Shown here in pieces: positions 1 to 10,254 of a stretch of DNA of 64,000 nt. Source of the DNA: Hordeum vulgare subsp. vulgare (Eukaryota > Streptophyta > Magnoliopsida > Poales > Poaceae). Position 1 is the stretch's first letter; each line of letters starts with the position of its first letter. The stretch lies in contig NC_058521.1 of the NCBI RefSeq assembly GCF_904849725.1, forward strand, positions 142,256,744 through 142,320,743, read 5' to 3'. Position numbers and translations under genes: made by a program. The notes beneath the pieces are model-generated. The model worked only from the letters and a program-made list of their open reading frames with translations, had not been told where the DNA came from and did no database searches.

Positions 1-1
1 C

Positions 2-202
2 AGGAGTCGCACGTTCCAAGCAGGCGACCTGGTGCTCCGAGTGGATCAGCAAAGACCTCACAAGTTGGCTCCTGCCTGGGAAGGACCCTTCATCATCTCC
101 AAGGTGCTGAACAACGGAGCATACAGACTCTACAACATCGACAGGGAGACAGACGAGCCGCGAGCATGGAAGGGAGATCTCCTAAAGCGCTTCTACACGT
201 GA
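2..202 (+). CDS. Gypsy pol polyprotein, C-terminal end (integrase tail), partial
   Basis: An open frame from base 2 to the TGA at 200-202 encodes 66 residues. They include GDLVLR, LAPAWEGPFII and NGAYRL, and end in AWKGDLLKRFYT. This is the conserved C-terminal segment of Gypsy integrase, downstream of the catalytic core, where the fold binds DNA nonspecifically. No chromodomain follows, which fits Tat-type rather than chromovirus elements. The upstream gag, protease, RT, RNase H and integrase core lie outside the window. The piece has no stop or frameshift, so this element may be fairly young or its coding part well kept. Confidence 0.85.
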   Translation, partial: RSRTFQAGDLVLRVDQQRPHKLAPAWEGPFIISKVLNNGAYRLYNIDRETDEPRAWKGDLLKRFYT

Positions 203-313
203 CCGTCGACTGAAGCAATGTAAAGAACAAGTATTGGTGAAATAATATAAAGGAGATTGAGCTTTTGCAGATCCAAAATTCTTCCGCGGTCGCAGACTCC
301 GGTCTCAAAAAAA

Positions 314-765
314 ACTTAGCTGCGATCACGAATCGCCTAAGTACTAACTTTCCCCGAGTGTGCACCAAACGTCGCACTCGGGGACTTAGCTGCAATCACG
401 AATCGCCTAAGTACTAACTTTCTCCGAGTGTGCACTAAACGTCGCACTCGGGGACTTAGCTGCGATCACGAATCGCCTAAGTACTAACTTTCTCCGAGTG
501 TGCACTAAACGTCGCACTCGGGGACTTAGCTGCGATAACGAATTGCCTAAGTACTAAATTTCTCCGAGTGTGCACTCAACATAGCACTCGGGGACTTAGC
601 TGCGATCAAGAATCGCCTAAGTAATAACTTTCTCCGAGTGTGCACTAAACGTAGCACTCGGGGACCGAGCCGCGATCAAGAATCGCCTCAGTACAAATTT
701 CCTCCGAGCGTGCACTACTCGTCACGCTCGAAGACCTAACTGCGATCAAGAATCGCTTTAATGGG
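314..765 (+). repeat. Tandem array, 70-bp unit, about 6.5 copies
   Basis: The unit starts GACTTAGCTGCGATCACG and recurs at about 314, 383, 453, 523, 593, 663 and 733, giving a 70-bp period with increasing divergence to the right. Each unit contains CCGAGTG and, 14 bases later, CACTCGG, an inverted pair able to form a short stem-loop, followed by the purine-rich TCGGGGACT. A diverged extra unit lies near 1063-1110. The array sits between the pol stop and the antisense gene; bases 203-313 hold only a short untranslated spacer. Confidence 0.9.
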
Positions 766-808
766 AAAACTTCCTGCGAATGTATCCTACAGATACACTC
801 GGGGACTC

Positions 809-1032
809 AGCAGACCCTCATTGAGGCTCATGTAGATGTCAGGACCACTGACAATTACATGAGTAGCAGACCCTCATTGAGGCTCATGTAGATGTCAAGA
901 CCACTGACAATTACATGAGTAGCAGATCCTCATTGAGGCTCATGTGGATGTCAAGACCACTGACAATTACATGAGTAGCAGACCCTCATTGAGGCTCATG
1001 TGGATGTCAAGACCACTGACAATTACATCAGT
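809..1032 (+). repeat. Tandem array, 56-bp unit, four copies
   Basis: The unit starts AGCAGACCCTCATTGAGGCT at 809, 865, 921 and 977, an exact 56-bp period. The copies differ at only a few positions. CCCTCATTGAGG inside the unit is a near-palindrome. A degenerate fifth copy (CAGACCCTCAGAGAGGCTCA) lies near 1151. The array is unrelated to the adjacent 70-bp array, so two independent expansions occurred in the same untranslated region. Open frames reading through it merely follow the repeat. The stretch 1110-1423 is unique, AT-richer sequence with no recognised feature. Confidence 0.9.
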
Positions 1033-1423
1033 ACCAACTCGCTCTGAGTGCGGCCTGGCCGTCGCACTCGAAGACTTAGCCGCGATCATGAATCGCCTAA
1101 GTACTCTATTACCTTCCGGTGTATCCTACAAATCCACTCGGAGACTCGGCAGACCCTCAGAGAGGCTCATGCAGCTATCAAGACAACTCACACTGACATG
1201 CTCCGCATGTTTGCCATTGGCTTCACCAAGAAACGCTAAACAAAAACTCGAGCCAAAATTGCAGCAGAAGAGCAAAAGATTTGATTTAAATTCGAAGTTC
1301 ACCTAAAGATAGTTGACTCGATGCGGATCAAGCTTACCCGCACCGAACCAAGAATGTGACGGCCAACAGAAGTGGCCAAGGTTTCTTACAACCAACACTC
1401 GGCATACCGAGGTGAAAGTTTTC

Positions 1424-3320
1424 TTAAGCGTCGTCCGGATTGGCGCGAGGACTGGAGGGCTCCACGAATGTGTCCAGGTCGATCCCGTTGGCGATGCGGG
1501 TGGCACTCTCAAGGAAGGTTTCCATGAAGTCTTCGAATCGAAGTTTCTTCGTGTTGGCGACCTTCAACGCTTTTAGCTTCTCTTCGCGCACCTCCTTGCA
1601 ATGCACTCGGACCAGGGACAGGGCAACGTCTACACCACAACGAGCCACAGACTTCTTCCATGACTGCACTCGGTTTGGAACCTCCTCCAGTCGATTCATC
1701 AAGCCTTCCATCTCATGCCGCGACTCATCTTCAGGCCAAAGCTCCTTATCGATCCGGCCGACGACTTCTCTCAGTCGACCGATGAAAGGACCAACTTTGC
1801 CCAGGCGAATGTGCGCTCGGAGCAGATCTCGATTGGCGTCCTTGCCGAGTGGAATGTTCTCAAGTATCGACCGCTCGACGTCAGCTGCTTCAGCCTTAGC
1901 GTCCATGCAAAAATATGCAAAGACAAGACAAGCAAACAATAAGCGCCGAGTGAAATGGAAATACCACAAGCACTCGAAAAACAGTACTTACCACCCAGAA
2001 GCGTTGTCATCTGTCGGGCCCAGTCACTGACATATTTTTCCTGCGCTATACACCGCCTGTTCAACCCCTTCATTTGTCCCATCAGCTCGGACCTATGCGT
2101 TTTCATCCTCTCCACTTCAGCAGTCAATGCCTTGTTTGCTTCGCGGGCCTGCTCCAACGACTTCTCTCGTCCCGCCAGCACATCCTTCATACCAGCCATG
2201 GCAACCATCGCTGCATCCAGCTCACCAGCAAACTGAACCTTTTCAGCCCTAAGAGTCTCGTACGCTGTCCCCATCTCGCAAGTTTTCTGCCAGCCAGTGC
2301 CAAGAGACGATCAGACAAATCCAACAATAAAAAGTCTAAGTTCTTCAGACCCCTGCCGACGCAAGCAGTCGACAACGGTCTCGGGGACTACACCCAGTGG
2401 GTTCATTGAGAGTGACCCCACTAGCATGAAACTCAAACAGGTCCGCCCTATTGAGCTACATGACAACACCTACGCCTACCAGGCTAATACTACCCGACCT
2501 GAGTAAACTTACTCTCGGGGACTCATACAGTCGGGGTACTCCGAGTGCCCCAACTGTTAGCATTCGAACAAATTAATTTTGGATCTGCTCAAGTCAAAGA
2601 CAATGTATATAAAGACAACTGCCGGTGCAAGCACTCGACAGAAGTCTCGGGGACTACACCCACTGGGTTCACTAAGAGTGAACCCATTACAAACATCATA
2701 CTGGTATCCGAGCACACCCAGTGGGTTACAAGAGAAAAGTAAATACTTACTAGCCCACTTACTCGGATATCGTCCCGCAGCTCCAAGCTTCGCTGGTACA
2801 GGGATGCGATGGAGTCGTACGCCTTCTTGGCTTCTCCCGCCATCAGCTCCACCTGCACCATGGCCCCCTTGGCCGCTCCCACCTGATCCTTCAGGAGGCG
2901 CTGGACGTTGTACTCGACATTCGACGGGCCTGGCATCGTTAGAGGCTCCTTGTGCATCCCAAGGCTTGCTCTAGTCGGTTGAGCAGCAACCAGCGCCGTT
3001 TCAGTCGACGGCGTCGCATCAGTCGGCGGCACGTCCGCAGCGAGAGCAGTAACTGGCGGAACAGCCTCAAGGACAGGCACCGCAGCTTGCTCAGATCTCC
3101 CCTGGTCACCCTCATCCACATAAATCACCCCTGAGGGCAGCCAGACCGAACGGCGTGAGATCTCAGAAAAAGAAAGGAGCAAGACCGAAGACAGAATTCG
3201 TGATGCGATAATGTAAACTCTCGGAATCGCTACGACGCACCTGGCTCGGACGAGATGATGTTGTCCATGTCCATGGGGTCATCCCCCTGGCGTGCCGGAG
3301 AGGTGGCAGAGGTAGCAACC
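1424..3320 (-). CDS. Antisense gene, exons 4-7: disordered linker and helical C-terminus
   Basis: Exon 4 (3320-3241) follows a CTCGACAG acceptor and encodes an Asp/Met-rich stretch (DDPMDMDNIISSEP). Exon 5 (3130-2763) begins GVIYVDEGDQGRSEQAAVP and ends in a helical segment (SIASLYQRSLELRDDIR). Exon 6 (2286-1992) encodes a heptad-like coiled coil (AGREKSLEQAREANKALTAE). Exon 7 runs to the stop at 1424. Its acceptor is placed at GAAGCAG|CTGACG (base 1884) because that keeps frame into DVERSILENIPLGKDANRDL. No alternative AG in the right phase is better, but this junction is the least certain. The introns at 2764/2287 and 1991/1885 contain only repeat-like or unique noncoding DNA. Confidence 0.7.
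2360..2705 (+). repeat. Duplicated ~70-bp intron motif
   Basis: Two diverged copies of a segment containing TCTCGGGGACTACACCC and a near-palindromic ACCCAGTGGGTT lie near 2365-2430 and 2635-2700, about 272 bp apart. Both lie in the intron between exons 5 and 6 of the antisense gene. The shared TCGGGGACT core is the same as in the 70-bp array and in the polypurine tract at the LTR. Confidence 0.65.
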
Positions 3321-3399
3321 CTGTCGAGTGAAATTCATTCGACCAATAAATAGGAGTCCAATCGAATATCAGAAGAAGTTAGAAGAACAATACACTTAC

Positions 3400-3836
3400 G
3401 TTGAGGTGACGGGAACGGCGACCCTCATCCGCGGTAAAGCCTTCCGAGGTTTAGATCCGCTCGGTTTGGCCACCTTGGAAGGCTGACCCGCAATTTCAGC
3501 AGCAGCGTCCCTGGTCCTCTTGATGCTCCGAGCACTCGGACCCCCCGGAACAGTGGACGGGGCACTCGGAACCGTAGGAGCAGTTGGCGGAGCACTTGAG
3601 GATGCTGGAAGGGCTGAGAGAGCTGCAGGTTCATGTCGGTGCTTGGTTCGATGCTCTGGCGGCGGGGGTGGCGAGTCCTGCTCCTCGTCTTCCCCCTCCT
3701 CTTCACTAGACTCTTCCTCCGTTTCCCCACTGTCGGAGACGTACTCGACGCTCTCCATGCTGCCCTCCTGGCTGCCCTCCTCCTCCTCCTCGGCCGGGTC
3801 CCCGTTCGAGACATGGGAAAACCAGTTGGTCCACTT
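3400..3836 (-). CDS. Antisense gene, exon 3: acidic and Ser/Pro-rich region
   Basis: The acceptor TTTTATGCAG|AAG opens the exon in phase 0, after a 97-nt intron at 3837-3933. The encoded 145 residues begin KWTNWFSHVSNGDPAEEEEE. They run through a long glutamate/serine-rich acidic tract and a proline run, then an alanine/serine/proline-rich linker, and end in a basic stretch (KPSGSKPRKALPRMR). The donor is TCAAC|GTAAG at 3400/3399. The composition suggests a disordered, possibly nuclear region with a basic tail; no enzymatic motif is visible. The reading frame is intact. Confidence 0.75.
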
Positions 3837-3933
3837 CTGCATAAAATACAGTCGGCGACATCAGGCGTCAGACAGAGATTCAAGAAAGCGATAAAACTAA
3901 GACAGTTACGTGCACTCGACAAGTGGTACTCAC

Positions 3934-4912
3934 CTCGTTCGGAGGAGGGTTGTCCGCACAGAAAGCCCTCACTCGCCGGGACCCTCTGGGGTTCTCACAG
4001 GCGCCTGTGATCTGGAGCACCCACGACACCACCTTCTCCTCGGTCACGCCCAAGACGTTGGTCCGAGTGGAGTCTTCGGGACCCGTGTAGTGCCAGATGG
4101 CGTGGTCGCGAGCCTGCAGTTGTTGTATGCGCCGACCGAGGAAAACCTCCAGCAAATCTATGCCGGTGACTCCCCTTCTAACGACATCTACGAGTGCGTC
4201 GACCAGAGGCTGGATGTCGATCTTCTCCGCCTTCGTGAGCGCAAGCTGCTTAGGCGGAGTAGGTCGATCTAAGATAAAAGGAGGTAACCCTGTCGTGGCA
4301 TTCGGGCAGGCAACGTCCTGGCAGTAGAACCATGTCGACTGCCAGTTCCTAACCGACTCACTCAGCTGAAGAGCAGGATAACTACTTCTACTCTTCTTCT
4401 GGAAACCTAAGCCTCCGCAGAGCTGGAGAAGGTGTGTCTTATCATCCGACTGGTGATTTGATAGTTTGGGATCTAACACAGAAAATATGTTTGAAAAGCC
4501 CCCAATGGGGGGGACAGCCGATGAAGCACTCGCACAAGACTATGAAAGCAGAGAGATGAGCTATAGCATTCGGGGGAAAGTGGTGAAGCTGCGCCCCGAA
4601 GTGGTTCATTATGCCTTTGAAGAAAGGATGCAGGGGCAGGGAGAAACCTCGATATACGTGGCTGAGCAGCAAGACGCGCTCCCCCTCCCGGGGCGCCGGC
4701 TCGATCTCACTCTCCGCCGGCAACCTCCACGACTTGTGGACGATCATCCCGTGCTCCACCAGCTCCAGCAGATCCCCCTCCGTCACCGTCGAGGGGAGGA
4801 AGTTCCCCTGGATCCACCCCGCCGGTAATGCTCGCTGGCGCCGCTGAGTAGGAGCCGCCGCCTTCCCCTTCTTCTTCTTCGCCTCCAGCTTGCTAGTCTG
4901 TCCCTTGGTCAT
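3934..4912 (-). CDS. Antisense gene, N-terminal exons: gypsy-type transposon domain
   Basis: Starting at the ATG at 4910-4912 the protein opens with MTKGQTSKLEAKKKKGKA, a basic stretch. It continues through WIQGNFLPSTVTEGDLLELV and HVYRGFSLPLHPFFKGIM to a cysteine-containing helix ending in PPHWGLFKHIF. This series is typical of the plant domain annotated 'putative gypsy type transposon'. Around 4450 the frame slips: KSPVG runs into a stop while the next frame resumes SDDKTHLLQLCGGLGF, so a small deletion is likely. The second part carries NWQSTWFYC and a helical segment, and ends at NPPPNE with the donor GAG|GTGAG (last exon base 3934). Its cellular role is not known; it is not a transposase with a visible catalytic triad. 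Confidence 0.75.
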
Positions 4913-5035
4913 GGCGGAAGCTGCGGGTCCGCGGAGGAGAAGGAAAAGGAAGGAGCTTGGGTGCGCAGGAGGAGGCAAGAGGAGCGGAGCAATCAAAGGC
5001 AAGAGATCCGGCGAGCGTAACGAGAAAACCCTCAC

Positions 5036-5435
5036 CGCTGAGGTTTAAGTAAGGTTCCGACTGCGTCACTCGCAGGTGGCCCTGAAACCTTATCCCCCGA
5101 CCAACCACGGCGATATCAGTGGAGAAGATGAAGGCGCAGGAATCGAGGCGTCAGGCGCTACTCGAGCGTGATGTCGTCATCCCCGCTGAGCGCGCGGTAA
5201 CCGAAATTTGAGGATCCCGGAAAATCCGCCGCTGTTAGTTGACTGGTCACGTCAGGAGATACCCTGGAAGCACTCGGTTTCTGACAGTTTGTTCCACAAA
5301 TACTTCCACTCGGATCGTTGGTCAGAAAAGATAAAATGGATCGAGGCAAGCAACGCCAAAGTCACATCCGTTCCAGTCGGATCCAAACTTCAAGCATCGC
5401 TTCGACGTTCCAACCCCAATCCATTCGGGGACTAA
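5036..5435. promoter_or_regulatory. Upstream region of antisense gene, ending in polypurine tract of the Tat element
   Basis: This 400-bp stretch separates the antisense gene from the 3' LTR. It has no convincing ORF. Since the gene reads away from the LTR, its promoter should be here or in the LTR. I see no clear minus-strand TATA box, so this is positional inference. The last bases, CATTCGGGGACTAA (5422-5435), are the purine-rich tract that would prime plus-strand synthesis next to the TG of the LTR. Confidence 0.5.
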
Positions 5436-5992
5436 TGATGGGGTTATAGTCCTAGGGTAGGGTCATAGGCCTGCCCTGTAGGTCCAACCCAAGGACTACC
5501 CCACATAAGGGACAAGGCCCTTAGTCAGTTCTGACTGAACTAAGGAGTTCCCTTCATCCAGTCGGTACCAGATCCTCGTCCATCCAATCGGAGATTAGCA
5601 TTCGGAGTTTATCAAACTAACCGACTGGATTCCACTCTGTGCATCATAACCCCCCTGGAGGGAAACGGTCATATGTTTCCATGTGCCTTTATTAGCATTT
5701 AAGACGTACGTTACCTGTAACGTAGGCATTTATTCGCCACTACTCCACCCCTGTGCACCGAACAGTTGTGGAGGGCAGCGCACTCTATATAAGCCACCCT
5801 CCCCCACTGGTGCAGGGGTTAGTAACTCATTGTATTCCATATTCCACTCGACAACAAGCTCACTAAGCAGTGAGACGTAGGGCTATTACCTCCACCGCAG
5901 AGGGGCCTAAACTCATACAACCTCGCCGTAGCTAAGGCTCTGCCCATCCTTTCGTACCCTACACTTCTACTGTCAGACTCATACCCACGACA
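5436..5992 (+). repeat. 3' LTR of Tat element 1
   Basis: The 557-bp LTR starts TGATGGGGTTATAGTCC and ends TACCCACGACA, with the expected TG...CA termini. A second copy of identical length lies at 13328-13884, with about 20 mismatches by eye (roughly 3.6%). A TATA box (TATATAAG, 5786-5793) marks the LTR promoter. The sequence directly after the LTR, GTCAC, also precedes the other copy and is the probable target-site duplication. Confidence 0.92.
5786..5793 (+). promoter_or_regulatory. TATA box of Tat LTR
   Basis: TATATAAG lies about 350 bp into the LTR, in GCACTCTATATAAGCC. The same element is kept at 13678-13685 in the second LTR copy. Position and conservation fit the LTR core promoter. Confidence 0.7.
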
Positions 5993-5997
5993 GTCAC

Positions 5998-6852
5998 CAC
6001 ATGGTAGAACCCAAAACCAAGCACTTCTCCTATTGCAAAAATCATAGATCTAGTTGGCAAAACAAAACCCAAAACTCGGAGAGACTTACAAGGATATCAA
6101 ATCATGCATATAAGAAATCAGCAAAGACTCAAATATATATCATAGATAATCTGATCACAAATCCACAATTCATCGGATCTCGACAAACACACCACCAAAG
6201 AAGATTACATCGGATAGATCTCCATGAAGATCATGGAGAACTTTGTATTGAAGATCGAAGAGAGAGAAGAAGCCATATAGCTACGAACTACGGACACGTA
6301 GGTCTGAAGTGAACTACTCACGAGTCATTGGAGGGGGGATGATGATGATGAAGAAGCTCTCCAACTCCAAAGTCCCCTCCGGCAGGGTGCCAGGAAGGGT
6401 CTCCAGATGAGATCTCGCGGAAATGGAAGCTTGCGGCGGCGGAAAAGTATTTTCGAGGCTCCCCTCATTTTTGCTGTATTTTAGGGAATATATAGACCAA
6501 AGATCTAGGTCAGGGGGCGGCCAGGGAGGCCACAAGCCCTAACACCGCTACCTCCCCCTGGTGACGGAGTGGGGGCTTGTGGGCTTCCAGGAGCCCTCCA
6601 GGCTTGGCCCACAGGCCCCCTGATCTTCTTCCGTTCGGGAAAAAATCATTTCAGGGATTTTATTCCGTTTGGACTCCGTTCCAAAATCAGATCTGAAAAG
6701 AGCCAAAAACACAGAAAAAACAGGAACTGGCACTTGGCACTGAATTAATAAGTTAGTCCCAAAAAAGATATAAAAGGTACATAAAACATCCAAAGATGAC
6801 AAGATAACAGCATGAAACCATAAAAAATTATAGATACGTTTGAGACGTATCA
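5998..6852 (-). repeat. 3' LTR of Sabrina-like copy 1, part right of the Tat insertion
   Basis: The segment matches 13999-14841 in the opposite LTR of the same element, starting with CACATGGTAGAACCC after the shared GTCAC and ending GAGACGTATCA at 6852. It contains a TATA motif in minus sense (TATATATTCCC, near 6485-6495). The adjoining internal bases (6853-6867) read TTGGGGATGCT in coding sense, a plausible polypurine tract. Confidence 0.85.
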
Positions 6853-9800
6853 AGCATCCCCAAGCTTAACTCCTACTCGTCCTCGAGTAGGGAAGTGATA
6901 AAGAATGAATTTTTGATGCTTTCATGCTACCTAGCATAGATGTCCTTTGTAATTCCTCTTATGTGACGTGAATGTTCACATCCATTAGATTCAAAACAAT
7001 AGTTTGCTATTGATGTGGAAACAATAATAATTCAAGCAAACTATCATGAACTTTCAAAATAACAAGGTCAAAAGAAAGTTATCCCTGTAAAAGCATATAG
7101 TCTGGCTATGCTCTATCATCATTGCACAATGAATTTAAATCATGCACAACCCCGTTATTGGCCAAGTAATTGTTTCACACCTTTACCTTCTCAAACCTTT
7201 TCAACTCTCACGCAATACATGAGCGTGAGCCATGGTTATAGCACTATAGATGGTGTGGAGTGTGGTGGAGGTTGCAAGACAAAAAAGGAGAACGTAGTCA
7301 CATTAACTAGGCATATCAATGAGCTGTGGAGATGCTCATCAATAGATATCAATGTGAGTGAGTAGGGATGGCCATACAAATGATGCACTAGAGCTAAGAG
7401 TAAGTGAAAGCACTTAAAGAAAACTAGTGGGTGTGCATCCAACTTGCTTTCTCACGAAGACCTAAGGCAATTTTGAGGAATCCTATCATTGGAATATACA
7501 AGCCAATTTATATAATGAACATTTCCCACTAGCTATATGGTGCTGACAAAACGAGAGACTCTCAATCATGAAGATCATGGTGCTTAATATGCACAAGTGT
7601 GGAAAAAGTGGTAGCACTGTCCCTTCTCTCTTTTTCTCTCATTTTTTATTTGTTTGGTGGGCTCTTTGGCCTCTTCTTTTGGTGGGCTTATTTGGCCTCT
7701 TTTATTTCCTCACATGGGACAATGCTCCATTAATGATGATCATCACACTTTCAACTCAAAACTTAGAGCAACAATGACTCTATATGGAATGCCTTCGGTA
7801 GTGTACCGTGACAATGATCTAGCATGGCATAGACATCAATGGAACGTTATCCCTACAAAGGCATATAGTCTAGCTATGCTCTATCATCATTGCACAATGA
7901 ATTTAAATCATGCACAACCCCGGTATTGGCCAAGTAATTGTTTCACGCCTTTACTTTCTCAAACCTTTTCAACTCTCACGCAATACATGAGCGTGATCCA
8001 TGGTTATAGCACTATAGATGGTGTGGAGTGTGGTGGAGGTTGCAAGACAAAACAAGGAGAAGATGGTCACATTAACTAGGCATATCAATGAGCTGTGGAT
8101 ATGCTCATCAATAGATATCAATGTGAATGAGTAGGGATTGCCATACAAATGATGCACTAGAGCTAAGAGTATGTGAAAGCTCTTAAAGAAAACTAGTTGG
8201 TGTGCATCTAACATGCTTTCTCACGAAGACCTAAGGCAATTTTGAGGAAACCTATCATTGGAATATACAAGCCAAGTTATATAATGAAAATCTCCCACTA
8301 GCTATATGGTGGTGACAAAACGAGAGACTCTGAATCATGAAGATCATGGTGCTTAATATGCACAAGTGTGGAAAAGTGGTAGCATTGTCCCTTCTCTCTT
8401 TTTCTCTCATTTTTTTGGTGGGCTCTTTGGCCTCTTTTATTTCCTCACATGGGACAATGCTCCATTAATGATGATCATCACACTTTCAACTCCAAACTTA
8501 GAGCAACTATGACTCTATATGGAATGCCTTCGGTAGTGTACCATGGCAATGATCTAGCATGGCATAGACATTAATGGAAACATCATGCTAGCTATCTTAT
8601 GATCATGCAATGGCAATGTAGACGTGGTGGCACATGTCATGGTGGTAGTTGCATGGCAATATATCTTGGAATGACTTTGAAAAAGCCATAGTAGGTAGGT
8701 ATGGTGGCTGTTTTGAGGGAGGCTAATGGTGGGTTTTGTGCACCGGTGAAAGTTGCACGACATTAAGAAGATAGTGATGGTGGGAGGTGAAAGTGCATCT
8801 AAACCATGGACTCAAGATTAGTCAAGAAGAACTCATATACTTGTTGCAAAAGTTTTATTAGAAATCGAAACAAAGCATTCAACGCATACTCCTTGGGGAA
8901 GGGTTGGTAGGTATAAACCATCGCGCGATCCCGACTGCCACGCAAAGGATGACAATCAATATACTAATCATGCTCAGATTTCATCACATAGCGGTTCACC
9001 ATACGTGCATGCTACGGGAATCACTAACTTCAACACAAGTATTTCTAGATCCACAACACCTTACTAGCATGACTTCAATATTACCATAACCACAACTCAA
9101 AACTAATTGAGATGAATCAAACTTCTCTAACTATTCAATGCACAAGAAGGTGGAAGTTTTCGTATCCCTTTGGATAACTACCCCTTTTGAGACTACTTTC
9201 AAAGCATAGATCAACTACCAAGACACGCACCGATGTGCTCTAAAAGATATAAGTGAAGCACACAGAGCAAAAGTATCTAGCTCAAAAGATATAAATGAAG
9301 CACATGTGAGCTGAATTGTCTACCAAAAGATATAAGTGAAGCTCGACAAAATCACGGTGAGTGCATGTATCTCTCTCTAGGTGTGCAGCAAGGATGATTG
9401 TGACACAAAAAAAAATAAAAGACTCCTATGATACAAGACGCTCCAAGCAAAAACACATAACATGTGGTGAATAAAAATATAGCCCCAAGTAACGTTACCG
9501 ATGGATTGAAGACAAAAGAGGGGATGCCTTCCCGGGGCATCCCCAAGCTTAGGATTTTACGACATCCTTGGATCTCTTGGGGTGCCTTGGGAATCGCCAA
9601 GCTTGAGCTCTTTCCACTCTTTATCTGTTTGTCTATAAGAACTTCACCCAAAACTTGAAAACTTCACAACACGAAACTTAAACAGAAACTCGTGATAACA
9701 TTAGTATGAGAAAGCAAACCACCACTTCCTTAGGTACTGTAGAAAACTTAAATTCTACTTATGCTGATGTTGGGTTACTGTATTTTCAATCTTCCATCAC

Positions 9801-10254
9801 TAATACCCCCCGATTCTATCCATAGTTTCATCAAAATAAGCAACCAACACAACAAAAACAGAATCTGTTAACAGCAGACCAGTCTGTAGCAATCTGTATA
9901 TTTCGTATACCTCTGTTACTCCAAAAATTCTGAAAAATTACGGAAGTCTGAAGAATTTACGTATAAATCAGCATCAAAGAGAATCAACTCAAAATCTCTT
10001 ACAGAAAAAAAATGAAAATTCTTTTCTTGAGCAGAAAGTTTCTGTCTTTTCCAACATGACCAAACGATCATCCCCAAGACTAATCATAATGGTTTTGCTT
10101 GGCACAAACGCAAAAAGAAACACAAAAAACACAATCATAACAGAATTATGAAAGTGTGGAAAACACAAAACAGAAAGAAAAGGATAGATTCGTTGGGTTT
10201 TCTCCCAACAAGCGCTTTTGTTTAACGCCCTTAGCTAGGCGAAAGGTGATGAAA
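6853..10254 (-). other. Noncoding 3' internal region of Sabrina-like copy 1
   Basis: About 3.4 kb between the protease stop and the 3' LTR hold no recognisable protein domain in any frame. It is AT-rich and matches the noncoding 39086-41770 of Sabrina-like copy 2 over its whole length, apart from a tandem duplication here (7079-8577). Small direct repeats of AAAAGATATAAGTGAAGC occur three times near 9245-9345. Autonomous Athila-type elements have RT and integrase at this place, so their absence marks a non-autonomous derivative. Confidence 0.7.
7079..8577. repeat. Tandem duplication, ~768-bp unit, two copies
   Basis: TTATCCCT...GCATATAGTCT begins at 7079 and again at 7847, and the two units stay alignable to AGACATYAATGG at their ends. 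The second copy is shorter (about 731 bp), mainly because of a deletion in the GGTGGGCTCTTTGGCCTC stretch. Sabrina-like copy 2 has a single unit at about 39319-40112, so the duplication happened in this lineage. Confidence 0.88.

Larger units (their letters stand above)
1424..4912 (-). pseudogene. Antisense spliced gene of the Tat element, seven exons, one frameshift
   Basis: Read on the minus strand, exons can be placed at 4912-~4450 and ~4450-3934 (joined by a frameshift, not a visible intron), 3836-3400, 3320-3241, 3130-2763, 2286-1992 and 1884-1424. Donors are GTGAG, GTAAG, GTGCG, GTAAG and GTAAG; acceptors all end in CAG. From exon 2 onward all five junctions preserve frame exactly (phases 0, 2, 1, 0, 1) and the stop TAA is at 1424-1426. 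The product would be about 870 residues. The N-terminal part resembles the Pfam 'putative gypsy type transposon' domain (PF04195, named from memory). The middle is acidic and proline-rich, and the C-terminal third is helical and charged. Function is unknown. An in-frame upstream ATG at 5035 is an alternative start. Confidence 0.8.
1..5992 (+). mobile_element. Tat/Ogre-type Gypsy LTR retrotransposon, 3' part (element 1)
   Basis: The element enters from the left edge with the C-terminal end of its polyprotein (stop at 200-202). It then runs through a long 3' untranslated region with two tandem arrays, a multi-exon gene on the minus strand, a purine-rich tract and a 557-bp LTR. Long 3' regions with tandem arrays and an extra antisense ORF are known from the plant Tat lineage (maize Grande is an example), which is the basis for the assignment. 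No reverse transcriptase is visible here, so the lineage call is inferred from architecture. The right end is flanked by GTCAC; the left end lies outside the window. It is inserted in the left LTR of the Sabrina-like element that follows. Confidence 0.8.

Noticed and set aside
314..1032. Possible CRISPR-like or satellite array
   Set aside because: Units are directly adjacent without unique spacers and lie in a plant retrotransposon 3' UTR; they are ordinary tandem repeats, too few for a satellite.
944..1306. 120-codon plus-strand ORF
   Set aside because: It runs through the 56-bp array and repeats itself because 56 is not a multiple of three; no domain.
1440..2030. 196-codon plus-strand ORF
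   Set aside because: Complement of exon 7 and its neighbour in the antisense gene; low-complexity Ser/Arg composition and no conserved motif.
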